In this document: piece after piece, positions 36,130 through 44,434 of the stretch
How the letters are laid out: each line of letters opens with the position of its first letter
Numbering within the stretch: the first letter of the stretch is position 1
Assembly: GCA_016200325.1 (NCBI GenBank)
Contig: JACQEZ010000019.1
Coordinates: 124,001 to 188,000, forward strand
DNA length: 64,000 nt
Direction: 5' to 3'
Source: Candidatus Manganitrophaceae bacterium
GTDB taxonomy: Bacteria; Nitrospirota; Nitrospiria; SBBL01; Manganitrophaceae
Translations under genes and position numbers: made by a program
The notes under the pieces: model-generated
What the model saw: the letters and a program-made list of their open reading frames with translations, nothing else
The model's database searches: none
Told to the model about the DNA's origin: nothing

Positions 36130-36885
36130 ATGGCACGACTGAGCCTTCCCAACAATGAACACCTCGACTACATCCTGACCGCCCCGGCGCAACCGACCGA
36201 CACCCTCTTCATCTATATTCATGGATTCGCCTCGCATCAACACGGAGAGAAAGCGCTCTACTTTCGGGATCGGGTGGTCGAGCGGGGGTTTGCCTCCCTC
36301 GCGGTCGACTTGAGAGGGCACGGAGACTCGAGCGGAACGATTGAGACGATGACCCTCACCCGCGGGCTGGAAGACCTCGCCGCGCTTTTGGCCGGACCGG
36401 CCGCGCCTTATGAACGGATCGTCTTCATCGGCTCGTCAATGGGAGGGCAGCTTGCCGCCTGGACGGCGGCGCGCCATCCCGGGCGGATCGCCGCCAATTT
36501 CCTCATCGCTCCCGCCTTCTCATTCTATGAAAACCGGCTGCGCGACCTCGGCGAGGCGGATCGGCGACGGCTCGATCAGGGGGGAGACCTTCGGGTCAAG
36601 AATGAATGGATCGATGTGACGGTCGGACGCCGGCTGATCGACGACGCGAAACAGTACCAGATCGGTCGGCTCCTGCCGACTTATCGGACCCCGACGCTGA
36701 TCGTCCATGGGACCGCCGACACCACCGTCTTCCCGGAAGGGAGCCTCGACTTCGTCCGCCGCGCCACCGTCCCGCCGGTCGATCTTCTCCTCATCGCCGG
36801 CGGCGACCATCGCCTCACCCGGCAGAAAGAATACCTCTTCGAGCTGATGCTCGCCTTCCTCCATCGAATCGGTTTTTTATCTTAA
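36130..36885 (+). CDS. Alpha/beta hydrolase
   Basis: A 251-residue serine hydrolase. The nucleophile elbow is GSSMGG, the oxyanion region IYIHGFASHQHGEKA, the acid is Asp in HGTADTTVFP, and the His lies in GGDHRLTRQ. Order and spacing fit prokaryotic esterase/acylglycerol-lipase-like members (Hydrolase_4). No signal peptide is seen, so it is cytosolic. The substrate is unknown. It stands alone after the repeat element and 190 bases before the SOD gene. Confidence 0.88.
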   Translation: MARLSLPNNEHLDYILTAPAQPTDTLFIYIHGFASHQHGEKALYFRDRVVERGFASLAVDLRGHGDSSGTIETMTLTRGLEDLAALLAGPAAPYERIVFIGSSMGGQLAAWTAARHPGRIAANFLIAPAFSFYENRLRDLGEADRRRLDQGGDLRVKNEWIDVTVGRRLIDDAKQYQIGRLLPTYRTPTLIVHGTADTTVFPEGSLDFVRRATVPPVDLLLIAGGDHRLTRQKEYLFELMLAFLHRIGFLS

Positions 36886-37075
36886 CCTATTTCCGACGAA
36901 GTGCGCCCCTTTTGCCACCTGACCCACACGCCACGGGAAAATATTGCACGAAATAAGAATAAGGAAATGCCGGAGTCGGTCTAGCAAGCGCTCTATGTAG
37001 AGGTTGGGCTGAGGTCTTGATCTTGCACCGTATGTCGGTTGGGAAGCGTTCAATATCCAATGGGAGGGAAGAACG

Positions 37076-37705
37076 ATGATTCAATTCCAAGCCGAATTTA
37101 AAAAAAACTTGAAACCAAAACCGATACCGGGACTCTCCGACAAACAGCTTAACGACCATTTCGACGTCAAATACAAAGGGTACGTCACCAAATTCAATGA
37201 GATCCAAAAACAGCTGCAAGAGGTGAACAAGAGCAAGGCGAATCCGAACTATAGCGGTGTTCGCGAGCTGCTGGTCGAGCGGCTCTACTGTCACAACTCG
37301 ATCAAGCTCCACGAAGCCTACTGGCAATGCCTCTCCGGCGAGTCCGATCCGCCCGATCAGATCAAGCAGATGATCTCGGAAGATTTCGGCTCCTATGACA
37401 GCTGGAAAGAGGAATTCAAAGCGTGTGGTCTTTCGGCCCGGGGCTGGTCGGTCTGCGCGTTTGATCTCGACAGCGGCCGCATCTTTAATTTCCTCACCGA
37501 CACCCACTCAATCGGCGCCTGGAACGCCACCCCGCTCATGATTATGGACATGTACGAACATGCCTACTACATCGACTACGCCTCGTCGGTCAAGACCTAT
37601 GTCGAAGAGGGCTTTCTTCCGAATATGAGCTGGAACTATGCGGCTCAGGTCATTGAACGATACCGCATCACCGATCTCCGCACCTCTCTGGGAAAAGCGG
37701 CGTAA
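37076..37705 (+). CDS. sodB: Fe/Mn superoxide dismutase
   Basis: A 209-residue SOD with all four metal ligands: His in NDHFDVKYKGYV, His in KLHEAYWQCL, and Asp and His in MDMYEHAYYIDY. The second-sphere Tyr of E. coli SodB (Tyr34) is kept, but the residue at His30 is Lys. The C-terminal helix and WNYAAQVIERY are normal. No signal peptide is present, so it is cytosolic. A good ribosome site (GGGAGG) precedes the ATG, and a strong stem follows the gene. Whether it uses Fe or Mn cannot be told. Confidence 0.92.
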   Translation: MIQFQAEFKKNLKPKPIPGLSDKQLNDHFDVKYKGYVTKFNEIQKQLQEVNKSKANPNYSGVRELLVERLYCHNSIKLHEAYWQCLSGESDPPDQIKQMISEDFGSYDSWKEEFKACGLSARGWSVCAFDLDSGRIFNFLTDTHSIGAWNATPLMIMDMYEHAYYIDYASSVKTYVEEGFLPNMSWNYAAQVIERYRITDLRTSLGKAA

Positions 37706-37732
37706 ACGGCGAAAAAACGTGTAAATGAATCA

Positions 37733-37771
37733 GATGCGGGGTGGGAGAGAAGCAGGCATCCACCCCGCATC
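37733..37771 (+). terminator. Transcription stop after the SOD gene
   Basis: GATGCGGGGTGG (37733-37744) pairs perfectly with 37760-37771. A run of six T follows at 37787, separated from the stem by a short GC-rich stretch, so efficiency is uncertain. Confidence 0.5.
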
Positions 37772-37795
37772 GACCGCCGGGCGCCATTTTTTATA

Positions 37796-37825
37796 TTGAC
37801 GAACAATCCCCCACTTGTGTATTCT
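37796..37825 (+). promoter_or_regulatory. Promoter of the small membrane peptide/Urate_ox_N genes
   Basis: TTGACG (37796-37801) and an extended -10 TGTATTCT (TATTCT at 37820-37825) are 18 bases apart. The next coding sequence starts at 37928. Confidence 0.5.
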
Positions 37826-37927
37826 CAATTTTTAGTTCTTCTTCATCTGAAACCGCCTGTTTGTCGCCGGTTCAGTCCACTCAAAAACCCAATATTACTG
37901 AAGACCTCAGAATCAAGGAGAGACGCA

Positions 37928-38020
37928 ATGAAAAATCCTCTCGATACGCTGACGGGCACCGTGACCGCCGGATTTGTGCTGACGCTGATTCTCTATTTCA
38001 TCGTTCGGGCCATCGTATAA
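37928..38020 (+). CDS. 30-residue single-helix membrane peptide
   Basis: ATG at 37928 follows AAGGAG by seven bases. The peptide begins MKNPLDTLTGTVTAG, has a hydrophobic segment FVLTLILYFIV and ends RAIV. An open frame upstream of this ATG exists but lies over the promoter and is not plausible. It sits 60 bases before a Urate_ox_N-type membrane protein, which suggests a small accessory subunit. No named family is recognised. Strong ribosome site, own promoter and context support a real gene. Confidence 0.6.
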   Translation: MKNPLDTLTGTVTAGFVLTLILYFIVRAIV

Positions 38021-38080
38021 CCCTGTCACCCTGCGACCGGACTGATCACTCTACTGAATAAATGAATGAAAGGAACGAAA

Positions 38081-38587
38081 ATGAACCCAATGGCGCTTGA
38101 GCTCTTCTTTCGGTGGGGACACTTCCTCGCCGGGATTATGTGGATCGGACTTCTTTATTATTTCAATTTTGTCCAAGGGGCATTTATGAAAGCCGCCGGC
38201 CCGGAAGCGAAAGCCGACGCTTCCAAACACCTCATCCCGCGCGCCCTCTTCTTCTTTCGCTGGGCCGCCGCGCTCACCTGGTTCTTCGGAGCGGCGATTC
38301 TCGGCTCCAGAGGGATACTGGGCGATGCGTTCATGCTCCGTGGCGCCGCCGCGATCATCGGAATGGGCGCTTGGCTCGGCACGATCATGCTCTTTAATGT
38401 TTGGGTGATCATCTGGCCGAATCAACAGAAAGTCCTCGGCCTCGTTCAGGCAGCACCCGAGCAAAAGACCAAAGCGGCGCGGATTGCCTTTCTCGCCTCG
38501 CGCACCAACACGATGCTCTCGATCCCGATGCTCTTCTTCATGGCGAGCTCCAGCCACGCGCCGGCGAGCCTCTTCGGCGCAGGTTAA
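38081..38587 (+). CDS. Urate_ox_N-type membrane protein, copy 1
   Basis: A 168-residue protein with about four helices. It resembles the membrane domain of PuuD-type urate hydroxylases (Urate_ox_N), seen as WGHFLAGIMWIGLLYYFNFVQ and FNVWVIIWPNQQKVLGL, but lacks the C-terminal cytochrome c part. The start at 38081 has AAAGGA six bases upstream; the ATG at 38066 is less likely. The next gene is a paralogue, so both may act as a heterodimer. Urate oxidation is doubtful: no purine genes are near, and the conserved His/Trp may instead bind heme. Confidence 0.75.
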   Translation: MNPMALELFFRWGHFLAGIMWIGLLYYFNFVQGAFMKAAGPEAKADASKHLIPRALFFFRWAAALTWFFGAAILGSRGILGDAFMLRGAAAIIGMGAWLGTIMLFNVWVIIWPNQQKVLGLVQAAPEQKTKAARIAFLASRTNTMLSIPMLFFMASSSHAPASLFGAG

Positions 38588-38657
38588 TAATCAGATCGCG
38601 GCGTGACCCTGTGGGAGAAGGGAGATCACTCTTACCCTTCAACTCGTCGGGCATGCC

Positions 38658-39164
38658 ATGGGAACGGAAAGTATGGTCAGTTCGGAAACGATTCTTCCCC
38701 TTCTGTTTCGCTGGATCCATTTTGTCGCCGGGATCACCTGGATCGGCCTGCTCTACTACTTCAACCTCGTCCAGGTCCCCTTCATGAAAGAGACCGACGC
38801 GACGACGAAAGGGGGGGTGGTGTTGAAGCTCGTTCCCCGCGCCCTCTGGTGGTTTCGTTGGTCGGCGCTGGTGACGGTGCTGGCGGGCGTTTTCTTGCTG
38901 ATGACCGGCCGGATCTTCAACACGGCGATCATGATCGGCGGGACCCTCGGCGTGATCATGTTCCTGAATGTCTGGCTGGTGATCTGGCCGAACCAGAAGG
39001 TGGTCATTCGGATGACCGGCGACGCCGTCGCGACCAAAACCGCCCCGGCGCCCGAGATGGCCAAACACGCCCGGATCGCCTACCTCGCCTCCAGAACCAA
39101 TTTTTACCTCTCCTTCCCGATGCTCCTCTTCATGGGGATGTCGGCCCATTTCCCGCAGTTTTAG
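38658..39164 (+). CDS. Urate_ox_N-type membrane protein, copy 2
   Basis: A 168-residue paralogue of the preceding gene, with the same segments: FRWIHFVAGITWIGLLYYFNLVQ region, PRALWWFRW, and FLNVWLVIWPNQKVVIRM. The helices align one to one with copy 1. The gap is 70 bases and contains no gene. Tandem divergence suggests subunits of one complex. The specific function is unknown; see copy 1 for the doubts about urate. Confidence 0.75.
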   Translation: MGTESMVSSETILPLLFRWIHFVAGITWIGLLYYFNLVQVPFMKETDATTKGGVVLKLVPRALWWFRWSALVTVLAGVFLLMTGRIFNTAIMIGGTLGVIMFLNVWLVIWPNQKVVIRMTGDAVATKTAPAPEMAKHARIAYLASRTNFYLSFPMLLFMGMSAHFPQF

Positions 39165-39173
39165 CCTGCCCCA

Positions 39174-39470
39174 TTAAAATTCCAAATACACCCGCGCACC
39201 GAAGATCGAGACCGGTCCGCGGGCCCGGTTGTAGGCCGGATGCGCGACAAACTGATCGTCGAGCGCGGCCTGCAGCGCCGACCGAATCTGAACATTGTAA
39301 TAGGTTTCAAGAATGTGGGGGATCGTTCGCATACCCGTTGTTGTCGAAGAGATCCTTCACATTCATTTTTCCAACCGTGATCGTGATCCGGGAGATGGCC
39401 CGCTCTCCCGCCAATTGAAGGGTGACCGGAGGCGCGTTCTGAAAATGCCCGGCCTCTTCTTTACAAATCC
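39174..39470 (-). pseudogene. Remnant of a carbohydrate porin (OprB-like)
   Basis: Two pieces of a porin survive on the minus strand in different frames. The upstream piece reads NAPPVTLQLAGERAI and then TVGKMNVKDLFDNNGYANDP, which matches the middle of OprB-like carbohydrate porins. It runs into a stop, and the second piece gives the C-terminus: LETYYNVQIR then HPAYNRARGPVSIFGARVYLEF and a stop at 39174-39176, ending in the Phe typical of outer-membrane proteins. The intervening part of the gene is deleted. The signal peptide region is missing and the beta-propeller gene ends directly upstream. This is recognition by eye; a protein search would settle it. Confidence 0.7.
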
Positions 39471-39473
39471 AGC

Positions 39474-40442
39474 TCACTCTTCATCGTCCGCTTCGACCGG
39501 GAGGCCCGACACCGTAAACGGTGGGGTGCTGGTCGCGAAATCGGCGTTCACCACCAGATAGAGGTCCCGTGCGCGGGCGATCGTGGAGGGTCCCCGGAGG
39601 GTCGGGTCGGTCCGTCGCGCAACCACCGTGCCAGCGAGTCCTCCTTGCCTCAGTTGGACGAAAGCGAGGGTCGGCGGGACCCCTTGGATGACGATCAACC
39701 GGCCGCGGTCGAGAAGGAGACCGTCGCCGCCGACCAGCGGCTCGACATTGATCGGCTGAATCGTCCGGCCGGTCGGGGTGCCGGGTGTGATGTCGATGCG
39801 GAACAGCTTCCCGCTGCTCGTCTGGACGACAATCAGCTCCCTTCCCCCCTTCTGCGCGACAATCCCGTTGAGGTTAAACGCGCCGGCCTCGTATTGAATT
39901 TCCGGCCCGACCGGAATCGCCTCCGGCGTGCCGCTCCCCGCAGCCACCTGCGCCGCGGTCACATGCCAGAGGGTGGGGCGGAATGAATCGGTAACGAAGA
40001 CGTCGCCGGTTTTTGTGACGACGAGGTCATTGAGAAATCCCCCCGCGCCGGTATCGAAAGAGGCGATCGGTTGCTTCGTCGCGAGGTCAAAGACCGAGAG
40101 GATGCCGGTGGCGGCGCCGGCGACATACAATTTTCCGTGGGACACCTTCATCCCGGCGGCCGATTTTCCACTGGCGCCCGGGATAAAAGGGGTCGCTGTC
40201 GGGTGATCGAGCGTCCCCCGGTAGATCGTGCCGTCGCCGACCGTCCCGACGAAAAACGCCCCAGTCCGCCGGTCGAAGGCCACCCCCTCCGGATTGCCAT
40301 GCGTCGACGGCTCAAGTGTAAAGACAACGGGGTCGGTCTCGACCGCCTCCGTCGCGCCGACGGCAACCGACCCTCCCCCCTCAAACAGTGCAAAAATAAA
40401 AATGGCGACAAGCATCCTTACCGAAGATATCCCCCGCTTCAT
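39474..40442 (-). CDS. Exported SMP-30/gluconolactonase-like beta-propeller protein
   Basis: The ATG at 40442 follows AGGAGGG and opens a signal peptide (MKRGISSVRMLVAIFIFALF, cleavage near VAVGA). The mature 290 residues contain repeated blades: HGNPEGVAFDRRTGAFFVGTV, KVSHGKLYVAGAATGILSVFD and NDLVVTKTGDVFVTDSF. These resemble SMP-30/Gluconolactonase-like propellers. A clear set of metal ligands could not be assigned, so activity is unsure. A longer frame upstream of 40442 has no family-like sequence. It ends next to the porin remnant; perhaps the two once formed a sugar-related unit. Confidence 0.78.
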   Translation of the reverse strand: MKRGISSVRMLVAIFIFALFEGGGSVAVGATEAVETDPVVFTLEPSTHGNPEGVAFDRRTGAFFVGTVGDGTIYRGTLDHPTATPFIPGASGKSAAGMKVSHGKLYVAGAATGILSVFDLATKQPIASFDTGAGGFLNDLVVTKTGDVFVTDSFRPTLWHVTAAQVAAGSGTPEAIPVGPEIQYEAGAFNLNGIVAQKGGRELIVVQTSSGKLFRIDITPGTPTGRTIQPINVEPLVGGDGLLLDRGRLIVIQGVPPTLAFVQLRQGGLAGTVVARRTDPTLRGPSTIARARDLYLVVNADFATSTPPFTVSGLPVEADDEE

Positions 40443-40602
40443 ATCGGCCCTCCTCTGAATGTAATCCCTCTTAGGATAAAAGAATCCTGGGCCGCAATGC
40501 AATCGTCCGGCAGGTCGGTCGCACCCGGACCGGTCATTCAAGAAATGGAAAAGGGCCCGGCGCGTCTCGGAGGCCTTGCATCCCGCTCTCCCGTCTCTCT
40601 TT

Positions 40603-41379
40603 CTATCCGATCGCCAACAGAATCCAATAGAGTAAAACCGGAACGGCAAACAACAATCCGATGGAAAGGGCCGCCCTCCCCCACTCTGATCGAATTTGAA
40701 ACAGGGTGCCGGTCAATATTTGATAGACGACATAGAGAAGCGGGATCAATGTCAAAAAAGGAAGGACGATATAAAGGAGGGAGAGAAGATGGAGCATCGT
40801 CTCGGCATACCCGCCTCCGAGCCAATGATAGGAGAGCGCCTCCGCAAAATAGGGAAGCCAGGAGGCGATCATCTCGGCATAGATAAAAAAGGGAAAGAGG
40901 ATCCAGAAGAGATGTCTCGGATCAATCCCGAAGACCGTCGTCTCCGGGAAATACGCTCTCTGCACCCGCTCGCCAAACTTTCCCCCGTAGGCGGCGATCA
41001 GAATCGTCAATGGGATCGCCGCCAGGCAGACCGCGCCGGAGCCGAGCGGCCCGGTAAAGAGGGAGACAAAGAACATCTCCGTCCACCACAACGTAAGCGG
41101 AATCGCCCCCTGGGCGGCGACCACCCCGCCGGGGCGCTTTGCAAGGGCGCCGGCCAGGGTGGCGGCGAATGCGGTCGCCATCAAGCTCAGGAGCAGAAAT
41201 GAAAAAGAGCGATAATCCCATTGGGGCCCCTCTAAACGAAGGACCGACGGCGAGGGGGGTGCGAGGAGGTCGAGATGGAAGGTCTGGGGAAGCGATTGAT
41301 AAAACGCAACGAGGATGCAAAGCAAATAGACATTGAATGCACCCAATGCCGCGAACTTTCCCCGCATAGGAAACGCCAT
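40603..41379 (-). CDS. Polytopic membrane protein of unknown function
   Basis: A 258-residue protein with about six hydrophobic helices, including AFNVYLLCILVAFY near the N-terminus and the closely spaced LLYIVLPFLTLIPLLYVVY and LSIGLLFAVPVLLYWILL near the C-terminus. The spacing recalls Yip1-domain proteins, but I do not recognise a firm family motif. No catalytic residues are evident. It lies between the beta-propeller gene and a ClpP-class protease gene on the same strand, each separated by more than 100 bases, so operon membership is doubtful. Confidence 0.6.
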   Translation of the reverse strand: MAFPMRGKFAALGAFNVYLLCILVAFYQSLPQTFHLDLLAPPSPSVLRLEGPQWDYRSFSFLLLSLMATAFAATLAGALAKRPGGVVAAQGAIPLTLWWTEMFFVSLFTGPLGSGAVCLAAIPLTILIAAYGGKFGERVQRAYFPETTVFGIDPRHLFWILFPFFIYAEMIASWLPYFAEALSYHWLGGGYAETMLHLLSLLYIVLPFLTLIPLLYVVYQILTGTLFQIRSEWGRAALSIGLLFAVPVLLYWILLAIG

Positions 41380-41505
41380 CGTTAACCGGTCGCCGACCGA
41401 CCGAAAGGGACCTTTTTCATGCCTGGCTCTCCTGTATAGTTCAGTCCGTTCAGGAAGTCAACATCCGATCTGTAAGGGAGGGAGCCGGCGGCTTTTTCAA
41501 TGCGG

Positions 41506-42345
41506 CTACTGCGACGCTCCCCGCGCCGAAGGTCCGGCGCGGCGGGGGGCCGGGAGGTATTCCACGCCGGGTTGGCGCCGGACCGGCTGTGGATAGAGAC
41601 TCATCAGCTGCAAGATCTCGGAGGGCATGTCCGAGTGGACAGGGAGTCCCAGCTGCTGCGCCCCCTCCAACGTAATCGGATAGTCGTGGGTCCAGGTCCC
41701 CGTGGTGAGGAGACAGGAGATCTCTTCGGCTTTCTCCAACGTCAAACTCCGCATCAGCAGCCCCTTGGCGCTGTCGCGAACTTGGTTGATCGCCTTCTCC
41801 GAGATGTCGGCGAAGATAATCGTCTGGTCATCGATCCGGGCGATCGGCTTTTTCTCCACCACCTTGAGCAGCGAGGCGGCCGGGTATTGTCCGAGTTGTG
41901 GGTCGATCGGCCCCAGCACCGCATGCGGCGACATCACAATCTCATCGGCCGCAAGCGCAATGAGCGTTCCGCCCGACATGGCATAATGCGGGACAAACAC
42001 CGTCACCTTTCCCTTCCGGTTGCGCACGGCGTGCGCGATCTGGAGCGCCGCCAAAACGAGGCCGCCCGGCGTGTGAAGCACCAGGTCGATCGGCACCTCC
42101 GGATCGGTCAGAGCACAGGCCCGCACGACCGCCTCGGAGTCGTTGATGTCGATATAGCGCATGATCGGAAACCCGAGCAGGCTCATCGTCTCCTGTCGAT
42201 GGACGAGGAGGATCACCCGCGAGCCGCGCCGGTGCTCGATCTGCGCGAGGAGCCGCTGCCGGGAATTTTCAAGGAGCCGCTGCTTCAATACCGGCTGGAT
42301 CGCCGTAAACATAAAGAAGAGCCAAAAAAGATCGCTGATTCCCAT
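41506..42345 (-). CDS. ClpP-class membrane-anchored serine protease (SDH_sah family)
   Basis: A 279-residue protein with an N-terminal membrane helix (DLFWLFFMFTAIQPV) and a cytosolic crotonase-like protease domain. Signatures are RYIDINDSEAVVRA, DLVLHTPGGLVLAA, and the probable nucleophile Ser in HYAMSGGTLIALAADEI, then GPIDPQLGQYPA. This is the SDH_sah/SppA-like family, wrongly named serine dehydrogenase proteinase in some databases. It probably degrades membrane proteins or peptides. A rhomboid protease gene lies 82 bases upstream on the same strand, which suggests linked intramembrane or membrane-associated proteolysis. Confidence 0.85.
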   Translation of the reverse strand: MGISDLFWLFFMFTAIQPVLKQRLLENSRQRLLAQIEHRRGSRVILLVHRQETMSLLGFPIMRYIDINDSEAVVRACALTDPEVPIDLVLHTPGGLVLAALQIAHAVRNRKGKVTVFVPHYAMSGGTLIALAADEIVMSPHAVLGPIDPQLGQYPAASLLKVVEKKPIARIDDQTIIFADISEKAINQVRDSAKGLLMRSLTLEKAEEISCLLTTGTWTHDYPITLEGAQQLGLPVHSDMPSEILQLMSLYPQPVRRQPGVEYLPAPRRAGPSARGASQ

Positions 42346-42427
42346 CCTCCCCTCCTATGTGAAACCGAAAGAGCTCCCCTCGTTTAGATGCGGAATTGAA
42401 TCGAGTCGCCCTGTCATTTTCATCGCG

Positions 42428-43165
42428 TCATCGCGCCCAGCTCCCCTCAATCCCCACCTCATCCCGCTCGAACCGCCGCGGTCCATCTCGATCGGGAAGC
42501 AAAAAGAAACGATAGAGGAGCATTCCCGAAGCAAACCCGCCGACATGCCCCCAAAAGGCGACGCCCCCCACCCCCCCGGGGCCGATTCCGGCGAGGGTCC
42601 CGCCAAGCAGCTGGCTCAGATACCAAAAAAGGAGATAGAAACCGGCCGGCAACTCAAAAAAGAACGGAATAAAAAAAATGGGAAAGAGAACAATCACCCG
42701 GGAGTGGGGGAAGAGGACGAAGTAAGCGCCGAAGACCCCCGCGATCGCCCCCGAGGCGCCGACCGTCGGCATCGTCGAATGGATGTTCATCAACCCGTGA
42801 ACGACCCCCGCGATCATTCCTGTGAGAAGATAAAAGGCCAGAAACCGCCTCCGCCCCATCTGGTCCTCAATATTGTCGCCGAAGATCCAGAGCGCCCACA
42901 TGTTGCCGATGAGGTGAAGCCATCCCCCATGGAGAAACATGCTGGTGAGAAAGGGCCAGTAGTCGTCGGTCGGCAATCCGACCAGCCGCGCCCAGTCGGG
43001 ATGGCTGAAGCGCGCCGGAACGAGGCCGAACCGATAAAAGAGCGCCTCCAGCTCGGCCGGGCTGAGGCTTAACTCATAGAAAAAGACGGCGGTGTTGATG
43101 GCGATCAGCGCCCAAGTCATCACCGGCGTCGTCCGGCTCGGAATGGTATCGCGGATCGGAATCAT
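42428..43165 (-). CDS. Rhomboid-family intramembrane serine protease
   Basis: A 245-residue protein with about six helices. The catalytic Ser lies in VGASGAIAGVFGAY and the His in AFWGHVGGFASG. The loop-1 region contains the usual MFLHGGWLHLIGNMWALWIFGDNIED. All catalytic parts are present, so it should cleave helices of membrane proteins. AGGAG precedes the ATG at 43165. It is the first gene of a pair with the SDH_sah protease. Confidence 0.93.
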   Translation of the reverse strand: MIPIRDTIPSRTTPVMTWALIAINTAVFFYELSLSPAELEALFYRFGLVPARFSHPDWARLVGLPTDDYWPFLTSMFLHGGWLHLIGNMWALWIFGDNIEDQMGRRRFLAFYLLTGMIAGVVHGLMNIHSTMPTVGASGAIAGVFGAYFVLFPHSRVIVLFPIFFIPFFFELPAGFYLLFWYLSQLLGGTLAGIGPGGVGGVAFWGHVGGFASGMLLYRFFLLPDRDGPRRFERDEVGIEGSWAR

Positions 43166-43231
43166 CTTTGAACTCCTCCGATGTGATCGGATCGATTTTA
43201 GTTACACCCGTACCTTATTTGAAGAGATCGA

Positions 43232-43704
43232 TTGCTTAAAGTCGTGGGGCTTCGCCCCAGTCCCTTCACCCTCCAGGTACAGGCGGCCTTCCCGTGCAGC
43301 GGGGGGGAGACCCCCTGCTCCCCCACGGTCACACGCTGCAGGGACCGCGCAGGAGAAGCGCGGACTGCTGCATCGGGTGACCTTCTTTGGTCGATACTCC
43401 GTCCTATTTGTATTTTAATAGGATCTAAATCGAATCCACTTAGACTCCACAACGAAGGTCGCAAGAGATCAGCGCGTCCAGGGCCTGCTATGCCCGCCAT
43501 TCTGCGCGTTCTAAATCAGACGTTCCACCTACCGCTTCAGGTCACCTTTGTCGAAGTGCCATCCGCGGATCTCTTCCGCGCGTGGTACAAGTTGTGACCG
43601 TGGGGTCTGGGGTTCCACCCCGGTGTCCCTTGGGAAGCCGAAGAGGGTTGGGCAAGCAACCCCCGCGGTGGGGTGTGGGGTAAAAACCCCACGACTCTAG
43701 GCAA
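43232..43704. repeat. Large palindromic non-coding repeat element, copy B
   Basis: Left arm 43232-43407, spacer 43408-43515, right arm 43516-43704. Read on the minus strand it aligns with copy A over its whole length, including part of the spacer (for example GCGGGCA and CGCGC blocks), by eye at roughly four of five bases. Its left-arm stem (GGTCAC...GTGACC, starting 43327) matches the right arm of copy A, and its right-arm stem matches the left arm of A. The ends carry GTGGGG-loop-CCCCAC hairpins. It fills most of the 767-base gap before the SnoaL genes. The remainder (43705-43932) shows no gene. Confidence 0.8.
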
Positions 43705-43932
43705 TGCCCCATCCCATCGCCCAATCTTTACTAGATCCAGATTACAGACTACAGACCAAATACCCGTGCAGTCCGTTTTCTCCCTCACCGTAAGCGCCCT
43801 CTCTTCTCCCAAAGGATTATAGACAGGCGCCGCCATCGGGCGCTAGGATGATCACGTGTGCGACCTGCGGCGACAGGCCCTGTCTAGGCGCTTCAACGAT
43901 GGGAACACGATTTTGACAAAGGGGAGGTTCCG

Positions 43933-44394
43933 ATGGACAAAGTTGAGAGAAACATGCAGTTAATGAAAACGTTGGACGATGCGTGGAACGCCCAAGATTG
44001 GGCGACGTTCGAAAAGCGCCATGCGGAGAAGGTCGCCGTCTACTGGCCCGGCAAGCCGGAGCCGACCCGCGGCCGACATCCGCATGAGGTAGAGTCGATT
44101 GAATTCTTCAAAACCTTTCCCGACAACCACATCGAGAACAATCCATATAAAGTTCTTTTCGGACAAGGCGACTGGACCTGTTCGGTCGCGAAGTTTACCG
44201 GCACCATGAAAGGACCGATGAAGACCCCCAACGGCAACGTCATCCCTCCGACGAATAAAAGATTTGAGGTCGAGTTTTGCACGGTCGCCCATTGGAACGA
44301 CAACGGAGAGATCGTGGAGGAGAAGCTCTTCTATGATTTAGTCGGCTTAATGCAGCAGATCGGTCTGGTCGGAGATAAAGCAAAAGCGGCGTGA
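43933..44394 (+). CDS. SnoaL-like (NTF2-fold) protein, copy 1
   Basis: A 153-residue small alpha-beta barrel protein of the ester cyclase/SnoaL type. Features are the N-terminal LDDAWNAQDWATFEKRHAE, the pocket segment YWPGKPEPTRGRHPHEVES, and FPDNHIENNPYKVLFGQGDW. The C-terminal region has EFCTVAHWNDNGEIVEEKLFYD. It begins a run of small genes and has a good ribosome site (GGGGAGG). It is 40 bases before a paralogue. Substrate unknown; family members are often isomerases, cyclases or ligand-binding proteins. Confidence 0.85.
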   Translation: MDKVERNMQLMKTLDDAWNAQDWATFEKRHAEKVAVYWPGKPEPTRGRHPHEVESIEFFKTFPDNHIENNPYKVLFGQGDWTCSVAKFTGTMKGPMKTPNGNVIPPTNKRFEVEFCTVAHWNDNGEIVEEKLFYDLVGLMQQIGLVGDKAKAA

Positions 44395-44434
44395 GGTCTT
44401 GTCCGTCTAAGAAGAAACTCAAGAGGAGATCCAG

